Shown here piece by piece: positions 9,205-18,034 of a DNA stretch of 64,000 bases. Origin of the DNA: Streptococcus sp. zg-86 (lineage in GTDB: Bacteria; Bacillota; Bacilli; Lactobacillales; Streptococcaceae). A program made the translations under genes and the position numbers. Numbering within the stretch: the first letter of the stretch is position 1; the number at the start of each line of letters is the position of its first letter. The stretch lies in contig NZ_CP072115.1 of NCBI RefSeq assembly GCF_017639855.1, forward strand, positions 806,001-870,000, in the 5' to 3' direction. The notes under the pieces were generated by a model. That model had not been told where the DNA came from, made no database searches, and worked only from the letters and a program-made list of their open reading frames with translations.

Positions 9205-9772
9205 CTAGGGTGGTCTACCTACCAACCTTACTAACTCCGTCCAACCAGTAATATTGACTGGTTGGACTACGTGTCGTAACGAATGGATGCTATCTAATGA
9301 GTGGACGGCAAATCCTATGGGACTTTGCCTAAGCCCCTTACTAGCTCCAAAGGTTTGGGGAACCTTTGGAGGTTGGAGATAAGACTAACGTAGTTAGTGG
9401 CATCACTAGATTAATATCGAATGCCGTTCCTCACGTCGTAACGCTTGCGGATCAATCGTATTTATCTGTACTCGTCCGTAATATCGACTGGTTGGACGGA
9501 GTTAGTAACGAATGGAGGCTATCTAATGAGTGGACGGCAGTCGCTATGGCGATCTGCTTAATCCTCTCATTAGCTCCAAAGGTTTAGGGAACCTTTGGAG
9601 GTTGGAGATAAGACTAACGTAGTTAGTGGCATTACTAGATTAATACCGAATGCCGTTCCTCACGTCGTAACGCTTGCTAATCAATCGTATTTATCTGTAC
9701 TCGTCCGTAATACCGACTGGTTTGACTATGTGTCGTAACGAATGGGGGCTATCTCATGAGAGGTTGGCAAAA
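9205..9772. repeat. Structured tandem repeat of 229 bp, about 2.4 units
   Basis: No gene is visible here. A unit beginning AGCTCCAAAGGTTT starts at 9343 and again at 9572 (period 229 bp). A partial upstream unit covers about 9230-9342 and the last unit fades out near 9772. Each full unit contains the perfect hairpin CTCCAAAGGTT/AACCTTTGGAG, and shorter inverted pairs such as AGTCGC/GCGATCT follow. Sequence between units differs by scattered substitutions, some inside stems. A 73-residue frame crosses it but matches no protein type that I recognise. It could be a structured RNA or the remains of a repeated element; see findings. Confidence 0.7.
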
Positions 9773-9811
9773 TCAAGGTTATACAAACTAAGTAAATGGG
9801 AGGTTTTTATT

Positions 9812-9973
9812 ATGGGTGACAAACCAATATCCTATAAGGATAAGGATGGAAATTTTGTTTCGGCAGCTGATGTTTGGAATGCAGAAAAACTAGAGGAACT
9901 CTTTAATAAACTCAATCCAAATCGCAAATTCCGCCTTGAGCGTGAAAAAATGAAGCAAGAAAAGCAAGGCTAG
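9812..9973 (+). CDS. Small conserved streptococcal protein, unknown function
   Basis: A 53-residue, highly charged, soluble protein beginning MGDKPISYKDKDGNFVSAAD and ending in a Lys/Glu-rich helix. I recognise this N-terminus as that of a short hypothetical protein conserved across streptococci; no function is known to me. The reading frame stays open upstream, but the ATG at 9812 is preceded by GGGAGG at good spacing and is the real start. A terminator follows immediately. Confidence 0.75.
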   Translation: MGDKPISYKDKDGNFVSAADVWNAEKLEELFNKLNPNRKFRLEREKMKQEKQG

Positions 9974-9997
9974 AAGCTGGGAAATTCCCAGCTTTTT
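9974..9997. terminator. Bidirectional terminator
   Basis: Perfect stem AAGCTGGGAA/TTCCCAGCTT followed by T on the plus strand, lying between the small plus-strand gene and the convergent ABC-F gene. It can serve both. Confidence 0.8.
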
Positions 9998-10006
9998 GCA
10001 TTCCAA

Positions 10007-11542
10007 TTATAGGTCGTCCTTACGAATCTCTGTTAACCCATTTTGATTCAGCTGGTAAACCCTATCGCATACTTCTTTGAGAAAGGTTCGGTCATGGGAT
10101 ACAGCTAAAATTGCTCCTTTAAAATCCTGAAACAGTTGCCGTACTTGAGGCTGGGAAGTTGGTGAAAAATTTCGTGTTGGCTCATCGAGTAACAAGACTG
10201 GACTAGTCTCCAAGACCATTTTTAGTAGCAATAGCTTCGCCTGTTGACCACCAGATAGAGAGGAAATGGGGTGGCGAGCCTCTTCTCGGCTAAATTGGAG
10301 ACTAGCTAGGTGAGTGAGGACTCGTTCCTCCTCTGTTTTATCAGGAGAATGTGTCAGAAAATCAAGTGGTGAAGCAGTTGGATTAAGCAGGTCTGGATAA
10401 TTTTGGGGAATATAGCCAATCGAATAACTAGCCTGTTTTTTTAACATACGATAGATTTGTCTGAGGAGACTCGATTTTCCAGCACCATTTGCGCCGATAA
10501 TTCCTATCTTTTCTTGAGCTAAAAAGCGGAAATCCACACTCGGAACTAAGATAGTCTGTCCTACTTGAAGAGAATAGTCAACTAGTTCGATAATGGGCTT
10601 GTGGGCGGGCAAGGTCTCTATCTCGCTGAAATACAGGCGAATGTGATCTTCCTGAGTCGGAATCTCTGTCATAGCAGCTGCTTCTTTTTCATAGCGTTTT
10701 TCTTGAGCAAGGACAGCCTTCATCTTTTTGGCAATCAGTCGCCCTGCGGTTGCATCATGGGTAGTGCGCACAGTATATTCGACACTTTGGTGAATGCGGT
10801 GGTGGCGAGCCAGTTTCTTTTGATGTTCCAAGCGCTCGTTTCTTGCTTGCTGAAGCTGTCGGTCAAATTGGTCTTTTCGCTCTTGAGCATAGGTAGCGTA
10901 GTCCAGTGACTGTACAGTTGTCCGCGCTACTAGGCGTTTTTTAATGCGTTCTAAATGGATGATTTTCGTAGCTGTCTGACGTAAAAAGGTTTCATCGTGG
11001 GAGACAAAAATCACTGTTTTGGGAGTTTGTTGGATAAAACGCTCTAACCATTTGAGGGTTGCCAAATCCAAATCATTAGAGGGTTCGTCGAGAAAGAGAA
11101 TGTCTGTTTCCTTGGCCAATTCTTTGATGAACTGGATTTTTAATTTTTCCCCACCAGACAGGGTTGAAAGCAGTTGCGCGTCTGCGAAACGATCGCTGTC
11201 AAACTGCAATTCCTTGGCATAACGGTAAAGAGCTGCGTAGTCAAATGCAACGTCACTTGGACCAAAAAAATAGTCATTGAGAGATAGCCTTTCTAGTTCC
11301 TGCGGTAACTGTTGAGGGATATAGCTGTATTGACCAAAATCCCGCCGAATCTGTCCATTAAACTGAATGTATGAGTTGACGAATGTAGGATTCATCATCC
11401 ACTTGAGAAGACTGGATTTGCCATTTCCCTCTTCACCGATTAATGCGATCTTGTCTCCCTTATTCACTACCAGAGACAGGTCAGAGACCAAGTCAGTCAA
11501 ATCCTTTTCATGAGTCATGGTTAAGTGTGTAATCTGTAGCAT
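10007..11542 (-). CDS. ABC-F ATPase, likely ribosome protection type
   Basis: Two ATPase domains in one soluble chain of 511 residues, with no membrane part, which defines ABC-F. The first domain has Walker A GEEGNGKS, signature LSGGEK and Walker B ILFLDEPS; the second has Walker A GANGAGKS, signature LSGGQQ and LLLDEPT. Between them is a long charged linker with coiled coil (about 185-300), as in antibiotic-resistance ABC-Fs (Vga/Lsa/Msr types) that eject drugs from the ribosome. The frame is open to 11557, but the ATG at 11542 sits behind GGAGG at ideal spacing and is preferred. The 5' leader looks like an attenuator, which supports a drug-inducible resistance role. It may correspond to the S. 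suis pleuromutilin/lincosamide factor SrpA; I cannot confirm that. Confidence 0.85.
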   Translation of the reverse strand: MLQITHLTMTHEKDLTDLVSDLSLVVNKGDKIALIGEEGNGKSSLLKWMMNPTFVNSYIQFNGQIRRDFGQYSYIPQQLPQELERLSLNDYFFGPSDVAFDYAALYRYAKELQFDSDRFADAQLLSTLSGGEKLKIQFIKELAKETDILFLDEPSNDLDLATLKWLERFIQQTPKTVIFVSHDETFLRQTATKIIHLERIKKRLVARTTVQSLDYATYAQERKDQFDRQLQQARNERLEHQKKLARHHRIHQSVEYTVRTTHDATAGRLIAKKMKAVLAQEKRYEKEAAAMTEIPTQEDHIRLYFSEIETLPAHKPIIELVDYSLQVGQTILVPSVDFRFLAQEKIGIIGANGAGKSSLLRQIYRMLKKQASYSIGYIPQNYPDLLNPTASPLDFLTHSPDKTEEERVLTHLASLQFSREEARHPISSLSGGQQAKLLLLKMVLETSPVLLLDEPTRNFSPTSQPQVRQLFQDFKGAILAVSHDRTFLKEVCDRVYQLNQNGLTEIRKDDL

Positions 11543-11560
11543 AAAACCTCCATACAAAAA

Positions 11561-11845
11561 GAGCCCTACTTTCCAGTAGGACTGTTTCTATCAAGAATTT
11601 TCTATGGAACTTAACTAGCTATTATTTTTTGTTTTGATTAGAATAAAAACAGCCCAAAAGCCCACACAAAAAGGAGATACAAACAACTTGTAGCCTACTG
11701 GTAAAGTATTGTAGCACGCAAAAGGATGCAGTACAACTGCTCCTTTACGCTTTCTCAACTTTAACAAATAGACTTAGTTGTTCATTCTCCTATTACCTCC
11801 GAGTATTGTTGGTTTTATCCTATCATAGAAATAGAGGGCTGTCAA
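11561..11845 (-). promoter_or_regulatory. Promoter and attenuator leader of the ABC-F gene
   Basis: Read on the minus strand: a -35 TTGACA (11840-11845) and a -10 TAGGAT (11817-11822) with 17-base spacing, then a leader of about 260 bases. It holds a ribosome site with a three-codon ORF (11774-11785). Just before the gene is an intrinsic terminator AGTCCTACT/AGTAGGGCT (11561-11583) with a T run at 11556-11560. An upstream CCAGTAGG (plus 11694-11701) is exactly complementary to CCTACTGG in the terminator's 5' arm and loop (plus 11573-11580), giving an alternative antiterminator fold. This is the architecture of antibiotic-induced ABC-F genes. Not tested. Confidence 0.65.
11774..11785 (-). CDS. 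Possible 3-codon leader peptide (MNN)
   Basis: ATG AAC AAC TAA on the minus strand, preceded by AATAGGAG at ribosome-site spacing. Stalling on such a tiny ORF is a known way to switch ABC-F attenuators. The ORF is too short to be significant alone; only its position supports it. Confidence 0.35.
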   Translation of the reverse strand: MNN

Positions 11846-11846
11846 C

Positions 11847-12293
11847 TTACTTTTTCAAATGCTTTATCCCAAAGAGGGAATCTTCTTGCGGGTCTGTCGC
11901 CTCTTTAATCATTCGGCGATAGCCCATTAGCGTATAAATCAAGGCGCTCGGATAGACCCAGAGGCTAGACGTCTGATAACTATGGATGTGGCTAAAATCT
12001 TCTGGAGAAATCGCCAGGTGAGTGAGTTTTTCAACTATCAGTGCATAGTAGCCGAAGATGAGGAGATAGATTGCAAGTAAACAGAAGAAAAGGTGCCAGA
12101 TCGACCATCTCCAGCGAGGATAGAAGAAGTAACCCAGTAGCGCCACCAAAAATGTGATGACCAAGCCCCCTCTCAACCAGTAGAAAATTTCTTGGGTGAT
12201 AGGAAAATAGTTGCGCCAGTAGAAAATATTGAAATAGGTCATCAACTGATAATTGAACAGAAGAAACTCTCCTGAAAGAAATCGTTTCCGCAT
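11847..12293 (-). CDS. Hypothetical membrane protein
   Basis: A 148-residue protein with three or four hydrophobic segments: one near residues 42-58 (GGLVITFLVALLGYFFY), one near 66-86 and one near 110-123 before a charged C-terminus. I do not recognise the family. It resembles small streptococcal integral membrane proteins of the type that carry a DUF only. It lies divergently from lepA and immediately upstream (same strand) of the ABC-F promoter, whose -35 adjoins its stop codon. The start at 12293 has no strong ribosome site, so an internal start is possible. Confidence 0.6.
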   Translation of the reverse strand: MRKRFLSGEFLLFNYQLMTYFNIFYWRNYFPITQEIFYWLRGGLVITFLVALLGYFFYPRWRWSIWHLFFCLLAIYLLIFGYYALIVEKLTHLAISPEDFSHIHSYQTSSLWVYPSALIYTLMGYRRMIKEATDPQEDSLFGIKHLKK

Positions 12294-12462
12294 GGTCAGA
12301 CCCCCTTGTATTTTCTAGCTTTAGCATACTCTTTTTAGCAGGAAAAATCAAGTGATTTTCTAAGAAGAACAGTAGAATATTCTTTGAAAAGCAGTTTAAC
12401 TGATATGGTCAAGTGAGCCAATTTTTGGTATAATGAAGAGAATATACCCTAAAGGATGAGAT

Positions 12463-14286
12463 ATGAACCTAGAAGATTTAAAGAAACGCCAAGAGAAGAT
12501 TCGGAATTTCTCGATTATTGCCCATATTGACCATGGGAAGTCCACCTTGGCAGACCGGATTTTAGAAAAGACAGAGACCGTATCAAGCCGTGAAATGCAG
12601 GCTCAGTTGTTGGATAGCATGGACTTGGAGCGTGAGCGAGGCATTACCATTAAGCTCAATGCTATTGAGTTGAACTATACTGCAAAAGACGGAGAAACCT
12701 ACATTTTTCACTTGATTGACACCCCAGGGCATGTCGATTTTACCTATGAAGTATCACGCTCCTTAGCTGCCTGTGAAGGTGCGATTTTGGTCGTTGATGC
12801 GGCGCAGGGAATCGAAGCCCAGACGCTTGCGAATGTCTATCTAGCCCTTGATAATGATTTGGAAATCCTACCGATTATCAATAAAATTGACTTGCCAGCG
12901 GCAGATCCAGAACGGGTTCGTCAAGAAATCGAAGATGTAATTGGTCTAGATGCGAGTGAGGCAGTGCCGACGTCAGCCAAGGCTGGAATCGGAATTGAAG
13001 AGATTTTAGAGCAAATTGTAGAAAAAGTCCCTGCTCCAGCAGGAGATGTGACAGCGCCTCTCAAAGCCTTGATTTTTGACTCAGTCTATGATGCCTATCG
13101 TGGGGTTATCCTGCAAGTGCGGGTCATGGACGGTGTGGTTAAGCCTGGGGACACCATTCAGATGATGAGCAATGGCAAGACCTTTGATGTGACAGAAGTA
13201 GGGATTTTCACCCCTAAAGCTGTCGGTCGCGATTACCTTGCAACAGGAGATGTTGGCTATATTGCGGCTTCTATCAAGACCGTTGCTGACACACGTGTCG
13301 GTGATACTGTCACCCTTGCAGCTAATCCAGCGGATGCCCCACTTGAAGGCTACAAACAGATGAATCCCATGGTCTTTGCAGGGATTTATCCGATTGATTC
13401 TAATAAGTACAATGACCTGCGTGAGGCGCTTGAAAAATTACAGCTCAACGATGCTAGCTTGCAATTTGAACCAGAAACCTCTCAGGCACTTGGATTTGGT
13501 TTCCGATGCGGATTTTTGGGCTTGCTCCACATGGATGTCATTCAAGAGCGGATTGAGCGAGAATTCAATATTGACTTGATTATGACAGCACCATCCGTAG
13601 TATACCATGTCAATATGACTGACGGTGAGACCATTGAAGTTTCCAATCCATCTGAATTTCCAGATCCAACCAAGATTGATAACATCGAAGAGCCATATGT
13701 CAAAGCTCAAATCATGGTACCGCAGGAATATGTCGGAGCTGTTATGGAATTGGCACAGCGCAAGCGTGGGGATTTTGTGACCATGGATTATATTGATGAT
13801 AACCGTGTCAATGTCATTTACCAAATTCCGCTTGCTGAAATTGTCTTTGATTTCTTTGACAAATTAAAATCCTCAACGCGTGGTTATGCAAGTTTTGACT
13901 ACGAAATTTCAGAATACCGTCCATCGAAATTGGTGAAAATGGATATTCTTCTGAATGGTGATAAGGTCGATGCCCTCAGCTTTATCGTCCACAAAGAATT
14001 TGCCTACGAACGTGGAAAATTGATTGTAGACAAACTCAAGAAAATCATTCCGCGTCAGCAATTTGAAGTCCCAATTCAAGCAGCTATCGGTCAAAAAATT
14101 GTTGCCCGTAGCGACATCAAAGCCCTCCGTAAAAATGTCTTGGCCAAATGTTATGGAGGAGATGTCTCTCGAAAACGCAAACTCCTTGAAAAACAAAAAG
14201 CCGGGAAAAAACGCATGAAAGCCATCGGAAGCGTCGAAGTCCCACAAGAAGCCTTCCTCAGCGTGTTGAGCATGGATGAAGAGTAG
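12463..14286 (+). CDS. lepA: Elongation factor 4 (LepA)
   Basis: Ribosome-associated translational GTPase that back-translocates stalled ribosomes. It has 607 residues. The P-loop AHIDHGKST is near residue 20, the DTPGHVDF switch near 86, NKID near 140, then domain II, and the LepA-specific C-terminal domain with the basic tail CYGGDVSRKRKLLEKQKAGK near 559. A TATAAT at 12431 upstream gives its promoter. A 10-bp perfect GC-rich hairpin follows the stop. Confidence 0.97.
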   Translation: MNLEDLKKRQEKIRNFSIIAHIDHGKSTLADRILEKTETVSSREMQAQLLDSMDLERERGITIKLNAIELNYTAKDGETYIFHLIDTPGHVDFTYEVSRSLAACEGAILVVDAAQGIEAQTLANVYLALDNDLEILPIINKIDLPAADPERVRQEIEDVIGLDASEAVPTSAKAGIGIEEILEQIVEKVPAPAGDVTAPLKALIFDSVYDAYRGVILQVRVMDGVVKPGDTIQMMSNGKTFDVTEVGIFTPKAVGRDYLATGDVGYIAASIKTVADTRVGDTVTLAANPADAPLEGYKQMNPMVFAGIYPIDSNKYNDLREALEKLQLNDASLQFEPETSQALGFGFRCGFLGLLHMDVIQERIEREFNIDLIMTAPSVVYHVNMTDGETIEVSNPSEFPDPTKIDNIEEPYVKAQIMVPQEYVGAVMELAQRKRGDFVTMDYIDDNRVNVIYQIPLAEIVFDFFDKLKSSTRGYASFDYEISEYRPSKLVKMDILLNGDKVDALSFIVHKEFAYERGKLIVDKLKKIIPRQQFEVPIQAAIGQKIVARSDIKALRKNVLAKCYGGDVSRKRKLLEKQKAGKKRMKAIGSVEVPQEAFLSVLSMDEE

Positions 14287-14307
14287 CACAGTCCGGGGGA
14301 CTGTGCT
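14285..14307 (+). terminator. Hairpin at the lepA 3' end
   Basis: Perfect 10-bp stem AGCACAGTCC/GGACTGTGCT overlapping the stop codon, but without a T run. It may stabilise the mRNA end rather than terminate alone. The 14308-14623 gap beyond holds no gene or repeat that I can identify. Confidence 0.45.
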
Positions 14308-14623
14308 ATTCCCAAGCGTTAGCGTAGGGTTCCGAGCAGTGGGCTGTTTTTTACGAGCCAAGAAATGAGAAAGCGAGTTTAGGTTCAGTGGACCGTTTTT
14401 TCACGACCTGTAAAATCATCGGGCTAGTAAAAGTCCAAGGGGATTTGCCTTCAAAAGCATGCAAGTGGAGCAGGTCAGGTGTGTCATTTGATCCTGAACT
14501 TTTAATTGTAAAAATGAGGTATTCTAATATGACATTCTAGTCTTATGTTTACAAAGTAGAGAGTGCTAGGATTCAAGCCATAAAATAATTTGTATGCTGA
14601 TGACCGTTTACAACTGACAACAT

Positions 14624-14656
14624 AAAAAATCAGGAACCGTTTTGTTCCTGATTTTT
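14624..14656 (-). terminator. Terminator of glnPQ (bidirectional)
   Basis: Stem AAAAATCAGGAAC/GTTCCTGATTTTT just beyond the glnQ stop. The symmetric A and T runs allow termination from both sides. Confidence 0.8.
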
Positions 14657-14666
14657 CTATTTAAAA

Positions 14667-15407
14667 CTAAACATTCAAGACCTTGTCAAGGAAATCCTTG
14701 AGTCGTGGGTGTTGTGGATTGTCAAAGATTTGTTCAGGTGTGCCGTCTTCGAGGAATTCCCCACCATCAGTAAAGATAACGCGGTTGGCAACCTTACGGG
14801 CAAATCCCATTTCATGGGTGACAATCAGCATGGTCATACCTTGCTCAGCTAGGTCTCTCATAACATTGAGTACGTCCCCAACCATTTCAGGATCAAGGGC
14901 CGAAGTCGGCTCATCAAAGAGCATAATATCAGGATTCATCGCAAGAGCACGAGCGATTGCGACACGTTGCTTTTGACCACCAGAAAGGCTATCAGGCATA
15001 GCGTCACGCTTGTCAGCAAGACCAACTTTTTCAAGTAATTCCATTCCGACTGTTTCAGCCTCTGCTTTGTCCATCAATTTATGCTGAATCGGTGCAAAGG
15101 TGATATTGTCTAAGACGGTCATATGTGGGAAGAGGTTAAAGTGCTGGAAGACCATTCCGACATTTGAGCGGAAGGTGTCCAAATCCGTTTTTGGATCTGT
15201 CAAATCAAAGCCATCCACTGTTACCTGTCCGCTTGTAATCGTCTCAAGCAGATTCATGGTCCGTAAGAAAGTTGATTTACCAGAACCAGAAGGGCCGATG
15301 ATACAAACTACATCTCCCTCGTAAAATTTAGCGGTAATACCTTTTAAGACTTCATTTTCGCCATAAGACTTGTGTAAGTCATGGACATTGATTTTTAATT
15401 GAGCCAT
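14667..15407 (-). CDS. glnQ: Amino acid ABC transporter ATP-binding protein
   Basis: ATPase of a polar amino acid importer, 246 residues. Walker A GPSGSGKST is near residue 39, the signature LSGGQKQR near 142, Walker B IMLFDEPTSALDPE near 160, and the H-loop histidine in VTHEMGFA near 197. Its start codon overlaps the stop of the upstream permease gene by one base, so the pair is coupled. Together they form a GlnPQ-type glutamine/glutamate importer. Confidence 0.92.
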   Translation of the reverse strand: MAQLKINVHDLHKSYGENEVLKGITAKFYEGDVVCIIGPSGSGKSTFLRTMNLLETITSGQVTVDGFDLTDPKTDLDTFRSNVGMVFQHFNLFPHMTVLDNITFAPIQHKLMDKAEAETVGMELLEKVGLADKRDAMPDSLSGGQKQRVAIARALAMNPDIMLFDEPTSALDPEMVGDVLNVMRDLAEQGMTMLIVTHEMGFARKVANRVIFTDGGEFLEDGTPEQIFDNPQHPRLKDFLDKVLNV

Positions 15408-17605
15408 TAGTTGCCTCCTTTTTCAAGTTTACGTGCAAGACGAGTTAAGAGCGTAATGACAATCAAGTAGATAATAGCAAGGATTGCATACATACGGAAG
15501 GATTGATAGTTCCGAGCAATGATGATTTTACCAGCTTGGAACAATTCGACCAAACCAATCGCTGAGATAATTGTTGTATCTTTCAGAGTAATGACAAATT
15601 GGTTGATAAAGTTTGGCAACATCAATTTTGCAGCCTGTGGCAAGATAATCTTGCGCATGGTTGTACCATAAGAAATTCCCAAACTGCGTGAGGCTTCCAT
15701 TTGTCCGACTGGAACAGCTTGAATACCTCCACGAACAATCTCAGCAATGTAAGCACCTGAATTGAGGGAAAGAGCAATCGTACCAGCCACAAAATCGTTA
15801 ATTGGTGACTGTTGACCTGTCATGGACTCAATCAAGTTTGGAATGCCCCAGAAGATGAAAGCTGCGACAATCATCAAAGGAATCCCACGAACCACATCGA
15901 CAAAGACAGAAGCAATCAAACGAAGAGTCTTAAATGGGCTAACCGCAAACATTCCAAAGATAATTCCGATAACAATAGCAATCGCGAAGGAAAGAAGTGC
16001 CAATCCAATCGTAATACCAAGGCCTGAGAACAATTGACCGTAGTTATTTTTCAACAAGCCCCAAATGGTTGATTCATCAACGGATGAATCGGTGGAGTCT
16101 GTCTTTTCGCTAGTATTGAAATATTTATTCATGATTTCATCGTATTTGCCAGATTGAACCAATTCAGCAAGTCCATTGTTGAACATCTGAATCAATTCAG
16201 GATTGCTCCCTTTTTTTACGGCAAAACCAAGGTTACCAGTTGCGATTCCCTCGACTGGCGTTTCAAAATCGCGTCCTTGTTGAATAGCATAAAGAAGCAC
16301 AGCTTCGTCGTCCATTAGGGCATCGATAGAGCCAGAATTTAAGCTGTCGTACATAGTAGAAGCCTCATCAAAGGCTTTGACAGAATAGCCATATTTGCTA
16401 GCATTTTCTTCTAAGTAACTATAAGAAGAAGTACCATTTTTCGCACCGACTGTTTTGCCAGAAAGAGCTTCGTAACCAGAAATACCGCTCCCTTTTTTGA
16501 CCGCAAGGCGAATGCTGGATGTGTAGTAAGCATCCGAGAAATCAAAGATTTTCTTACGAGCATCTGTAATGGTCATTCCTGCAATCACTCCGTCTGCTTG
16601 ACCAGCTTGAACGGCATTGAGCGCAGCATCGAAACCAGGATTTTGAATGGTCACGGTGAATCCTTGCTGTTCGGCAATGGCCTTAATCAACTCAATGTCA
16701 ATTCCAGTATATTTTCCATCTTTTCCTTGGTACTCAAATGGAGCAAAAGAAGAATCAGATACAATCGTATAAGATGCCTTGACAGGAGTAGCGACTGTTC
16801 CAATCGTTCCTGTTAGACTGAGAAGTGACCCATAGTCAGAAGGATTCGTAGCTGATGTACTTGTTCCTCCTAACCATTTCTTCATAATGTTATCATAAGT
16901 CCCATCTTTTTTCATTGCTGCGAGAGCTTTATTGAAATCGTCAACAAGTGATTCGTATTGGCTCCCTTTTTTGACTGAAAATCCAAATGAACCAATCGCT
17001 TCACCCTTCATGTTGATTGCTAGATCTTGCCCTTTTTGGATGGCGTATTGAATGACGGCTTCATCATCCATCACAGCATCAACTGCACCAGCAGATAAGC
17101 TATTATACATGGTATCACCTGCATCAAAGGTTTTAACAGTATAGCCATACTCGTTTTTGTGCCTGTCAAGGAAGTTTTGGGCAGCCGTACCGTTTTTAAC
17201 ACCGACTGTTTTTCCTTTTAATTGAGCATAGTCAGAAACAGGGGATTTTTTAGCCGTTGCAATGACAATTTTTGTATCAAAGTAAGGATCTGAGAACGTG
17301 AAAACTTTTTTACGAGCTTCCGTAATCGTTGTTCCTGCCATAAGGGCATCCGCTTGACCTGATTGAACAGCATTAACAGCTGCATCAAAGCCTGGGAAGC
17401 TCTTGTTGATTGTCCAGTTTGAACGTTTGGCTACCTCATCGATAATGTCCACATCAAGTCCCTTGTAGACCTGATCGGAATCCTTAAACTCAAATGGTGC
17501 ATAGGTCGAATCGAACGCAATATCAATCGCATCGGCTGCCTTTGCTGGTGTGAAGAGAAAGAATAGTGGCAGAAAAGCTACCAATGTTAACCATTTTTTC
17601 TTCAT
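15407..17605 (-). CDS. glnP: Glutamine ABC transporter: two substrate-binding domains fused to the permease
   Basis: A 732-residue fusion as in Lactococcus GlnP. A signal peptide (1-23) is followed by two tandem type 3 periplasmic-binding domains (about 27-245 and 279-495), each with an AxxFAPFE-like start, GKTVGVKNGT or GKTVGAKNGT, and a DDEAV motif. A HisM/GlnP permease part follows (about 520-732) with the EAA loop GQMEASRSLGISYGTT. The protein is anchored in the membrane so the binding domains face outward beside their own channel. The two binding domains probably differ in affinity or preference for glutamine, asparagine or glutamate; that is family knowledge. A family B repeat separates the gene from its likely promoter. 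Confidence 0.93.
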   Translation of the reverse strand: MKKKWLTLVAFLPLFFLFTPAKAADAIDIAFDSTYAPFEFKDSDQVYKGLDVDIIDEVAKRSNWTINKSFPGFDAAVNAVQSGQADALMAGTTITEARKKVFTFSDPYFDTKIVIATAKKSPVSDYAQLKGKTVGVKNGTAAQNFLDRHKNEYGYTVKTFDAGDTMYNSLSAGAVDAVMDDEAVIQYAIQKGQDLAINMKGEAIGSFGFSVKKGSQYESLVDDFNKALAAMKKDGTYDNIMKKWLGGTSTSATNPSDYGSLLSLTGTIGTVATPVKASYTIVSDSSFAPFEYQGKDGKYTGIDIELIKAIAEQQGFTVTIQNPGFDAALNAVQAGQADGVIAGMTITDARKKIFDFSDAYYTSSIRLAVKKGSGISGYEALSGKTVGAKNGTSSYSYLEENASKYGYSVKAFDEASTMYDSLNSGSIDALMDDEAVLLYAIQQGRDFETPVEGIATGNLGFAVKKGSNPELIQMFNNGLAELVQSGKYDEIMNKYFNTSEKTDSTDSSVDESTIWGLLKNNYGQLFSGLGITIGLALLSFAIAIVIGIIFGMFAVSPFKTLRLIASVFVDVVRGIPLMIVAAFIFWGIPNLIESMTGQQSPINDFVAGTIALSLNSGAYIAEIVRGGIQAVPVGQMEASRSLGISYGTTMRKIILPQAAKLMLPNFINQFVITLKDTTIISAIGLVELFQAGKIIIARNYQSFRMYAILAIIYLIVITLLTRLARKLEKGGN

Positions 17606-17675
17606 TTCAATTCTCCTTTTCTAAAATGCTAGCTGTTATTCTCACAAAAAAATGGACTGAAAAATCTTTTTCAGA

Positions 17676-17951
17676 CAGCTTGAAGAAAAAGTCTTTTTAT
17701 TGCCACCATCCTCATGTGCTTTCGGACATCAGCGACTTCCTTCGGAATTCCATGATTCATCTTCGAGTCTAAGGCCTCGAAGATGCCGAGTGACAGAAAA
17801 CGTTCATTTAATAACGTTTTCTGTCACTTTTAGCACGGCGGAGGTGGCGGTATTGTGCTCGCTACGCTCGCAAATTTTCTAACCTTAAAACTACAGAAAA
17901 TGAAATATCATTGTAATGTTTTTCTGAATTGTGAGGTCTGTCTACATTCTG
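17676..17951 (-). repeat. Family B small mobile repeat, copy 1, with 20-bp target duplication
   Basis: A 276-bp non-coding repeat in minus orientation. Exact 20-bp direct repeats flank it at 17656-17675 and 17952-17971, showing insertion by transposition. Its ends are imperfect inverted repeats (CAGCTTGAAGAAAAA and the complement of CAGAATGTAGACAAA, 11 of 15 matching). Relatives lie at 35872 and 58562. Its core differs from theirs: it has two perfect hairpins, CATCTTCGAG/CTCGAAGATG and GTGACAGAAAACGTT/AACGTTTTCTGTCAC. Confidence 0.85.
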
Positions 17952-18006
17952 ACTGAAAAATCTTTTTCAGAATATTTTCCTAGCATATTTCTAAAACATA
18001 ATGGAT

Positions 18007-18034
18007 AGTATACCACAATTTACCTCCTTTGCAA
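18007..18034 (-). promoter_or_regulatory. Likely glnPQ promoter
   Basis: Minus strand TTGCAA (18029-18034), 16 bases, TATACT (18007-18012). It reads toward glnP, 400 bases away, through the family B repeat. No better promoter is visible in the 70 bases between the repeat and glnP. Confidence 0.5.

Noticed and set aside
9366..9587. 73-codon frame in the 229-bp repeat
   Set aside because: It spans only part of the repeat period, shifts frame between units (229 is not a multiple of three) and has no ribosome site.
14287..14620. Possible small RNA or gene between lepA and glnQ
   Set aside because: Apart from the 10-bp hairpin at the lepA end I see no promoter-hairpin-terminator set or frame with a ribosome site.
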